A DNA stretch of 5,042 nucleotides from Oscillospiraceae bacterium (GTDB taxonomy: Bacteria > Bacillota_A > Clostridia > Oscillospirales > Oscillospiraceae), in the NCBI GenBank assembly GCA_016302015.1, contig JAEDOJ010000122.1, positions 1-5,042 on the forward strand. Reading direction: 5' to 3'. The translations under genes were made by a program, and so were the position numbers. Positions 1-3,329 of the stretch are shown here, piece after piece. The notes under the pieces are model-generated. The model did not search any database. It saw only the letters and a program-made list of their open reading frames with translations, and was not told the DNA's origin. Position 1 is the first letter of the stretch; every line of letters begins with the position of its first letter.

Positions 1-87
1 AGAGGGAGGCAGAAGTGCGGCGAAAAATCGAGGTTCCCTCATCAGAGGGACGCAGGGTGCATTGCAAGATTGGTTGGTTTTCCCAAC
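1..87. other. Gene-free segment downstream of the rplA terminator
   Basis: No supported gene is visible. On the minus strand this stretch lies beyond the rplA terminator, where rplJ-rplL and an L10-type mRNA leader would be expected in many Firmicutes. I could not match it to the L10 leader consensus I remember. It can form two small hairpins: 35-40 with 45-50 (TCCCTC/GAGGGA, four-base loop) and 73-77 with 83-87 (GTTGG/CCAAC). In addition, 61-67 (ATTGCAA) is an exact reverse complement of 124-130, so it could pair across the terminator. Purine/pyrimidine-rich ends (CCTCCCTCT on the minus strand) could be half of a further stem cut off by the window edge. It may be the start of a leader RNA for the next transcription unit, but this is only inferred from position. 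Confidence 0.35.
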
Positions 88-89
88 GT

Positions 90-124
90 AAAAACCGGTT
101 GAGTTCTGGACTCAACCGGTTTTT
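90..124 (-). terminator. Bidirectional intrinsic terminator after rplA
   Basis: A perfect 15-bp inverted repeat (90-104 with 110-124) has a 5-nt loop (105-109) and a core of AACCGGTTGAGT. The stem is flanked by A and T tracts, so both RNA strands would carry a GC-rich hairpin followed by a U run. It begins 14 nt after the rplA stop codon and should end the rpmG-secE-nusG-rplK-rplA transcript. Because it is symmetrical it could also stop transcription arriving on the plus strand. The near-perfect symmetry and U tracts make this one of the clearest features in the window. Confidence 0.93.
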
Positions 125-138
125 TGCAATCTTTTCAA

Positions 139-828
139 TTACAGCTTTGCAGTATTGACCTTCACGCCGGGGCCCATGGTGGAAGCGACGACGCAGGAAC
201 GGATATACTGACCCTTTGCTGCAGCGGGCTTTGCCTTGATCACAGCACCCAGCAGGGTGTTCATGTTCTCAGCCAGCTTCTCTGCGCCAAAGGAAACCTT
301 GCCGATGGGGCAATGGATGATGTTGGTCTTGTCGAGACGGTACTCGATCTTACCGGCTTTGATCTCCTTCACAGCGGCTGCCACGTTGGGGGTAACGGTA
401 CCGGCCTTGGGAGAGGGCATCAGACCCTTGGGGCCCAGAACCTTACCGAGACGGCCAACAATACCCATCATGTCGGGAGAAGCGACGACGACATCGAAGT
501 CGAACCAGTTCTCCTTGGTGATCTTTTCCACCAGATCCATGCCGCCCACATAGTCAGCGCCGGCTGCCTTTGCTTCGTCAACCTTGGCGTCCTTGGCGAA
601 AACCAGAACCTTGCGGGTCTTGCCGGTGCCGTTGGGAAGAACAATGGCGCCACGAACCTGCTGGTCAGCGTGACGGGAGTCAACGCCCAGCTTGATGTGG
701 ATTTCCACGGTCTCGTCGAACTTTGCCGGAGCGGTCTTGACTACCAGAGCCAGAGCGTCGGCTACTTCATACTGCACAGAGCGATCAATCTGCTTTGCGC
801 TGTCCTTATATTTCTTACCTCTAAACAA
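139..828 (-). CDS. rplA: 50S ribosomal protein L1
   Basis: This 229-residue protein is full length for bacterial L1, which forms the mobile L1 stalk on 23S rRNA at the ribosomal E site, helps release deacylated tRNA, and in many bacteria represses its own mRNA. The L1 signature is intact at about residues 124-144 ([19 protein letters not shown]), which belongs to domain II. The RNA-contact segments of domain I are present: [21 protein letters not shown] (about 36-56) and STMGPGVKV near the C-terminus (about 216-224). The start codon is TTG, not ATG. It is chosen because AAGGAGG lies 8 nt upstream and the protein then begins [11 protein letters not shown], as in related Clostridia. The gene sits 74 nt after rplK, and that gap holds a probable L1-binding element. 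It ends just before a strong terminator. Identity is certain. Confidence 0.98.
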   Translation of the reverse strand: MFRGKKYKDSAKQIDRSVQYEVADALALVVKTAPAKFDETVEIHIKLGVDSRHADQQVRGAIVLPNGTGKTRKVLVFAKDAKVDEAKAAGADYVGGMDLVEKITKENWFDFDVVVASPDMMGIVGRLGKVLGPKGLMPSPKAGTVTPNVAAAVKEIKAGKIEYRLDKTNIIHCPIGKVSFGAEKLAENMNTLLGAVIKAKPAAAKGQYIRSCVVASTMGPGVKVNTAKL

Positions 829-836
829 TGTTTTAT

Positions 837-843
837 CCTCCTT
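837..843 (-). promoter_or_regulatory. rplA ribosome binding site (TTG start)
   Basis: The minus strand reads AAGGAGG, followed by an 8-nt spacer (ATAAAACA) and TTG at 828. No ATG or GTG lies in frame nearby, so this Shine-Dalgarno sequence fixes the TTG as the start. It is only 3 nt downstream of the proposed L1-binding element at 847-872, close enough that bound protein would block the ribosome. Confidence 0.85.
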
Positions 844-846
844 AAA

Positions 847-872
847 GTGGTGATGCGGAATAATCCTCCCAC
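847..872 (-). promoter_or_regulatory. Putative L1-binding mRNA element, copy 2 (rplA leader)
   Basis: Read on the minus strand, the element opens with GTGGGAGG and closes with GCATCACCAC. GUGG can pair with CCAC, and an inner GGA/UCC hairpin can form, leaving an asymmetric internal loop (GA opposite GCAUCA). The same opening and closing strings occur before rplK at 1352-1399. From established knowledge, the L1 site of E. coli 23S rRNA has GGUGGGAG on one strand and AUACCACC on the other, and L1 represses its own operon by binding a similar mRNA structure. The pairing and duplication are seen directly; binding by L1 is inferred. The outer helix is short (4 bp). Confidence 0.55.
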
Positions 873-877
873 ATATT

Positions 878-893
878 GAGGCGAATACGCCTC
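878..893 (-). other. Small hairpin in the rplK-rplA gap
   Basis: A perfect 6-bp stem GAGGCG/CGCCTC with a 4-nt loop (TATT on the minus strand) lies just after the rplK stop and 5 nt before the proposed L1 element. It lacks a U tract, so it is not a terminator. It may be part of the L1 leader fold, a transcript-stabilising stem or an RNA processing site. Confidence 0.45.
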
Positions 894-902
894 GGCAGCA
901 AA

Positions 903-1328
903 TTAGTCAACAACAGTGATGCCCATGGAGCGGCAGGTGCCTGCTACCTGGCTCATAGCTGCTTCGATGGTGGCAGCGGTGAGGTCGGGCATTTTACGCT
1001 CAGCGATTTCACGAACCTGAGCAGTGGTGATGGTACCAACCTTGTTCTTGTTGGGAACGCCGGAACCCTTATCGGCGCCGATGGCCTTCAGAATGAGGGT
1101 CGGGGTCGGAGGGGTCTTGGTGATGAAGGAGAAGCTGCGGTCAGAATAGACGGTGATGACTACCGGAATCTTGAAGCCGGCCTGATCCTTGGTACGCTCG
1201 TTGAACTCTTTGATGAACTGTGCAATGTTGACGCCGTGCTGGCCGAGAGCCGGGCCGACAGGGGGCGATGCAGTTGCCTTAGCGGCGGGAATCTGAAGTT
1301 TGATATAACCAGTAACTTTCTGTGCCAT
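903..1328 (-). CDS. rplK: 50S ribosomal protein L11
   Basis: The product is 141 residues, the usual length of L11. L11 binds the GTPase-associated centre of 23S rRNA, supports elongation-factor function, and is needed for RelA-type stringent-response sensing. The N-terminal domain (about 1-70) has the proline-rich [11 protein letters not shown] segment (22-32), where thiostrepton-class antibiotics act. The C-terminal rRNA-binding domain (about 72-141) contains [10 protein letters not shown] and [21 protein letters not shown]. The helix after GxNI reads [10 protein letters not shown], where many L11 proteins have FCK instead of FIK, an ordinary variation. ATG at 1328 is chosen over an in-frame start 13 codons upstream because it gives the canonical [15 protein letters not shown] start and has GGAGG (1337-1341) at good spacing. 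It follows nusG by 93 nt, and that gap carries a second copy of the putative L1-binding element. Confidence 0.98.
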   Translation of the reverse strand: MAQKVTGYIKLQIPAAKATASPPVGPALGQHGVNIAQFIKEFNERTKDQAGFKIPVVITVYSDRSFSFITKTPPTPTLILKAIGADKGSGVPNKNKVGTITTAQVREIAERKMPDLTAATIEAAMSQVAGTCRSMGITVVD

Positions 1329-1351
1329 GATAAGCACCTCCAAATAAAAAT

Positions 1352-1399
1352 GTGGTGATACGCACAAGGCGTATTTTTGGCGGGGGAATCCCCTCCCAC
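1352..1399 (-). promoter_or_regulatory. Putative L1-binding mRNA element, copy 1 (rplK leader)
   Basis: On the minus strand the element opens with GTGGGAGG and closes with GTATCACCAC, the same frame as the copy before rplA. Between them lie two hairpins: GGGG-ATT-CCCC, and a 6-bp stem 1358-1363 with 1369-1374 (ATACGC/GCGTAT, 5-nt loop). With GUGG/CCAC closing the whole, a three-way junction is possible, although the second stem uses bases that form the conserved internal loop in the other copy. It ends 10 nt before the rplK Shine-Dalgarno. Position before rplK matches the classical place of L1 autoregulation in E. coli. Binding is inferred from resemblance to the L1 site of 23S rRNA and from the duplication. 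Confidence 0.55.
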
Positions 1400-1421
1400 G
1401 TTTGTGACCGAATGAATTCTC

Positions 1422-1949
1422 TTATTCGGAGACAACCTCCACCTGATCGAGCTCCAGCTCCACAGGTGTTTCGCGACCGAACATGGAAACGGTCACGCGG
1501 ACTTTGTTCTTTTCGATGTCCAGCATTTCGACTTCTCCATTGAAGCCGGTCAGCGGGCCGTCAACGATGCTGACGGTATCGCCCACGTCATAGCCGACAA
1601 CGATCTCACGCTTCTCAACGCCAAGCTGGTAAACCTCATCCTCCGTCAGGGGGGTGGGTTTGGTGCTGCCTGAGGTCACGAAGCCGGTAACGCCACGGAC
1701 ATTCTTAATGATGTACCATGCCTCATCCGTCATTACCATCTTCACCAGCACATAGCCGGGGAAAACCTTACGATCATACGTCTTGGGGCCGTTATCGGTG
1801 ATCTCCGTAACGGTTTCCATGGGGATAGAGACCTGATGAATGATGTCCTGCAGCTGGCGAGTTTCCACCGTTTTTTCAATGGTAGCTTTTACGGTGTTCT
1901 CATAACCGGAGTAGGTATGAACAACATACCATTTCGCTGCTTCTGCCAT
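1422..1949 (-). CDS. nusG: Transcription termination/antitermination factor NusG
   Basis: This 175-residue protein has the standard two-domain NusG layout. The NGN domain (about 5-108), which binds the RNA polymerase clamp, shows WYVVHTYSGYEN (7-18), FPGYVLV (63-69) and NVRGVTGFV (83-91). The KOW domain (about 121-175) shows VGDTVSIVDGPLTGFNGEV and MFGRETPVELELDQVE. NusG modulates pausing and links polymerase to Rho or the ribosome. The length means there is no extra domain insertion of the kind seen in some lineages. A longer frame reaches to 2015, but those 22 residues are basic, overlap secE and do not resemble NusG, so ATG at 1949 is chosen. No clear Shine-Dalgarno precedes it. It starts 5 nt after the secE stop, which suggests translational coupling. 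secE-nusG adjacency is near universal in bacteria. Confidence 0.97.
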   Translation of the reverse strand: MAEAAKWYVVHTYSGYENTVKATIEKTVETRQLQDIIHQVSIPMETVTEITDNGPKTYDRKVFPGYVLVKMVMTDEAWYIIKNVRGVTGFVTSGSTKPTPLTEDEVYQLGVEKREIVVGYDVGDTVSIVDGPLTGFNGEVEMLDIEKNKVRVTVSMFGRETPVELELDQVEVVSE

Positions 1950-1954
1950 AGCGA

Positions 1955-2191
1955 TCAGTTGAAGAGCTTGCCCAGCAGGCTCATGCCGCCGCCGGCGGCC
2001 AGATCGAACAGGCAAACAATCACGCCAACAACCAGAACCGCGCCGAGAACGACCAGGGTGTTGTTCACGAGCTGCTTACCGGAAGGCCATACGACCTTCT
2101 TCAGTTCGCTCTTCATTTCACGGAACCACTTAGACAGCTTGCGACCGGTACGGACAAAGAAATTGGGCTTCTTGTTAGTAGCTTCTGCCAT
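1955..2191 (-). CDS. secE: Preprotein translocase subunit SecE
   Basis: SecE is the small clamp subunit of the SecYEG membrane channel. This form has 78 residues with a single transmembrane segment (about 44-66, TLVVLGAVLVVGVIVCLFDL), as expected for Gram-positive SecE. Before it sits the conserved amphipathic cytoplasmic helix KWFREMKSELKKVVWPSGKQ (21-40), including the typical E-x-x-x-V-x-W-P signature. Two ATGs are possible. The first (2200) lies directly against the GAAAGG purine tract at 2201-2206, which is too close. The second (2191) has AAAGGA about 7 nt upstream and gives MAEATNKKPN, so it is preferred. The gene follows rpmG by a short gap and precedes nusG by 5 nt, the conserved rpmG-secE-nusG order. 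The C-terminal tail after the membrane segment is short and glycine-rich. Confidence 0.96.
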   Translation of the reverse strand: MAEATNKKPNFFVRTGRKLSKWFREMKSELKKVVWPSGKQLVNNTLVVLGAVLVVGVIVCLFDLAAGGGMSLLGKLFN

Positions 2192-2208
2192 TTTTTCCAT
2201 CCTTTCGC

Positions 2209-2358
2209 TTACTTCGTCTCAGTGTGAACAGTATGCTTTCTGCAGAATCTGCAATACTTCTTCATTTCGAGACGGTCGGGGTCGTTCTTCTTGTTCTTCA
2301 TGGTGTTGTAGTTTCTCTGCTTGCACTCATTGCAACGAAGGGTAATCTTTACTCGCAT
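2209..2358 (-). CDS. rpmG: 50S ribosomal protein L33 (zinc-ribbon, four-cysteine form)
   Basis: This 49-residue gene encodes L33, a small protein near the E site of the large subunit. It reads [19 protein letters not shown] and ends [17 protein letters not shown]. The cysteines at 9, 12, 36 and 39 form two CxxC pairs, so this is the zinc-binding (C+) form; many bacteria keep a second copy lacking the cysteines, used when zinc is scarce. The central [15 protein letters not shown] stretch is typical of L33. The start is set by AAGGAGGT (2365-2372), 6 nt from the ATG. It is first in the operon, driven by the promoter at 2494-2522, with secE immediately downstream. Codon use and composition fit the neighbours. 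Confidence 0.97.
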   Translation of the reverse strand: MRVKITLRCNECKQRNYNTMKNKKNDPDRLEMKKYCRFCRKHTVHTETK

Positions 2359-2487
2359 TTCGGCACCTCCTTAAATTTTGCCTCCCTGCATCTCCACGGC
2401 TATTCAAAATTTAGCTGACGCCGAAACTACTTGGCGCCGTCCGCAGGTGAAAAAGGCCGCAAAAAATTTGCCTCCTAATTCGCAGGT
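2359..2487 (-). promoter_or_regulatory. Structured 5' leader of rpmG
   Basis: With a predicted start near 2487, the leader is about 128 nt, long for a plain leader. It contains several possible elements. A 9-bp inverted repeat TAAATTTTG/CAAAATTTA (2405-2413 with 2372-2380) ends at the rpmG Shine-Dalgarno. A GC-rich stem can form between about 2417-2422 and 2433-2441. A small GCAAA-TTT-TTTGC hairpin lies at 2459-2471. The string GGAGGCAAA occurs twice (near 2467-2475 and 2377-2385), and ACCTGCG twice (2442-2448 and 2481-2487). I do not recognise a known riboswitch or T-box: no specifier stem or TGGNACC T-box sequence is visible. Regulation of rpmG is therefore an inference from structure alone. 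Confidence 0.45.
2372..2413 (-). repeat. 9-bp inverted repeat touching the rpmG Shine-Dalgarno
   Basis: The arms 2372-2380 and 2405-2413 are exact reverse complements (TAAATTTTG and CAAAATTTA) with a 24-nt loop. Base 2372 belongs both to the stem and to the AAGGAGG ribosome binding site, so the folded form would sit against the initiation site. The arms are AT-rich, so the stem is only moderately stable. No U tract follows, so it is not a terminator. Confidence 0.6.
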
Positions 2488-2493
2488 AGTGGT

Positions 2494-2522
2494 ATTTTAT
2501 CACATAAGTTTTGTCAGGTCAA
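2494..2522 (-). promoter_or_regulatory. Sigma-A-type promoter for the rpmG-secE-nusG-rplK-rplA operon
   Basis: The minus strand has TTGACC (2517-2522) as the -35 box and TAAAAT (2494-2499) as the -10 box, each matching the consensus at five of six positions, with an exact 17-nt spacer. A TGA directly before the -10 box gives an extended -10 (TGn). The predicted start is an A near 2487. It lies between the tatD stop and rpmG and is followed by no other gene, so it should drive the ribosomal operon. Confidence 0.85.
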
Positions 2523-2532
2523 GCATTTTCTT

Positions 2533-2564
2533 GGGTTTTTCAGAATTTTTTGCAGGAAAAACCC
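2533..2564 (-). other. 9-bp hairpin between tatD and the rpmG promoter
   Basis: GGGTTTTTC (2533-2541) and GAAAAACCC (2556-2564) form a perfect 9-bp inverted repeat around a 14-nt loop. It begins 3 nt after the tatD stop codon, where a terminator would be expected. However, only the base of the stem is GC-rich, and the minus-strand RNA continues AAGAAAATGC, with no U tract. It may be a weak terminator, a 3'-end stabiliser or a pause site; read-through from tatD into rpmG is possible. Confidence 0.45.
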
Positions 2565-2567
2565 CAT

Positions 2568-3329
2568 TTAATCAATACGAAACAGGCGTTTTGCATTGGC
2601 GGTGGTAATTTCCCCCATCTGCGCGGGGGTGACGCCCTTCAGCTCCGCGATTTTGGCCGCCACCAGAGGGACAAACCGGCTGTCGTTTCGCCGTCCCCGA
2701 TGGGGTTCGGGCGCCATGTAGGGGCAGTCTGTTTCAATGAGAATCCTGTCCATGGGCAGGGCTTCCACCGCCTCCAGGGCTTTTCTGGCGTTCTTGAAGG
2801 TGACCACGCCGGTAAAGCCCACATACCACCCCCGCTCCGCCAGCCACAGCGCCAGTTCCTTTGAGCCGGAGAAGCAATGGAAGACGCCGGTCACCTCCGG
2901 ATGACGGCGGATAATGTCCATAGCATCCCCATGAGCCTCCCGTTCATGGACGACCACCGGCAGCTTCAGGGCCTCCGCCAGCTCCAGCTGTTCCTCAAAG
3001 GCATTGATCTGCCGCGCTCTGGGCACGTCCTCATAATGGTAGTCCAGACCGATTTCGCCGATGGCTCTGACCTTGGGATGAGCCGCCAGCCTGCGGTAGC
3101 TGTCAAGCAGTCTGCCGTCCACATGGTCTGCGTCATCCGGGTGGCTGCCCACGGCGGCATAGACAAACTCATATTTTTCTGCCAGAGCCACAGACCGCTC
3201 CGAAGAGGGCAGGTCGCAGCCAATGTTCAGAATCAGACGGACATCATGATTTTTCAGGTCTTCAAAAATTGCGTCCCGATCGTCGTCAAACCGACGGTCG
3301 TCCAAATGGGCATGAGAATCAAAATACAT
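2568..3329 (-). CDS. tatD: TatD-family metal-dependent deoxyribonuclease
   Basis: The protein has 253 residues, the usual length for TatD hydrolases, which are TIM-barrel enzymes with two metal ions that act as 3'-5' DNA exonucleases in repair or DNA turnover. All expected metal ligands are visible: H6 and H8 in DSHAHLDD, E92 in GEIGLDYHY, H128 in VVVHERE, H151 in FHCFSGS, and D201 in ETDCPYMAPEPHRGRRN. The family's closing segment TTANAKRLF is present. The ATG at 3329 shares one base with the TGA of the upstream ATPase gene (TGATG), with GGAG 7 nt before it, so the two are probably translationally coupled. Paralogues YcfH, YjjV and TatD are hard to separate from sequence alone, so the exact substrate is uncertain. 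The enzyme should be soluble and cytoplasmic, with no signal peptide. Confidence 0.95.
   Translation of the reverse strand: MYFDSHAHLDDRRFDDDRDAIFEDLKNHDVRLILNIGCDLPSSERSVALAEKYEFVYAAVGSHPDDADHVDGRLLDSYRRLAAHPKVRAIGEIGLDYHYEDVPRARQINAFEEQLELAEALKLPVVVHEREAHGDAMDIIRRHPEVTGVFHCFSGSKELALWLAERGWYVGFTGVVTFKNARKALEAVEALPMDRILIETDCPYMAPEPHRGRRNDSRFVPLVAAKIAELKGVTPAQMGEITTANAKRLFRID

Noticed and set aside
1..42. Minus-strand ATG at 42 opening a frame to the edge (MREPRFFAALLPPS)
   Set aside because: No Shine-Dalgarno precedes it, it does not resemble L10, and it lies within possible hairpin sequence.
1..87. L10 (rplJ) leader RNA
   Set aside because: Position fits, but the conserved GUAGGUGC and CCUGCCGAGG-like strings I would expect are not seen. 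Left as a possibility only.
1..90. Plus-strand frame open from the left edge to TAA at 88-90, directly before the bidirectional terminator
   Set aside because: The position would suit a convergent gene end, but about 29 residues (ending LQDWLVFPT) show no recognisable family. The region can also form hairpins, so coding cannot be supported.
124..879. Long plus-strand open frame (251 residues) opposite rplA
   Set aside because: It is the shadow of rplA. It has no ribosome binding site, starts inside the terminator hairpin, and its protein has no recognisable family features.
876..1358. Plus-strand open frame opposite rplK
   Set aside because: It is antisense to the clearly real L11 gene and has no supporting start signal.
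1408..1429. Inverted repeat CCGAAT/ATTCGG across the nusG stop codon
   Set aside because: Only 6 bp with a 10-nt loop and no U tract; probably not a terminator and could be chance.
2359..2487. T-box or known riboswitch in the rpmG leader
   Set aside because: No T-box TGGNACC sequence, no specifier stem, no terminator/antiterminator pair and no recognisable aptamer core.
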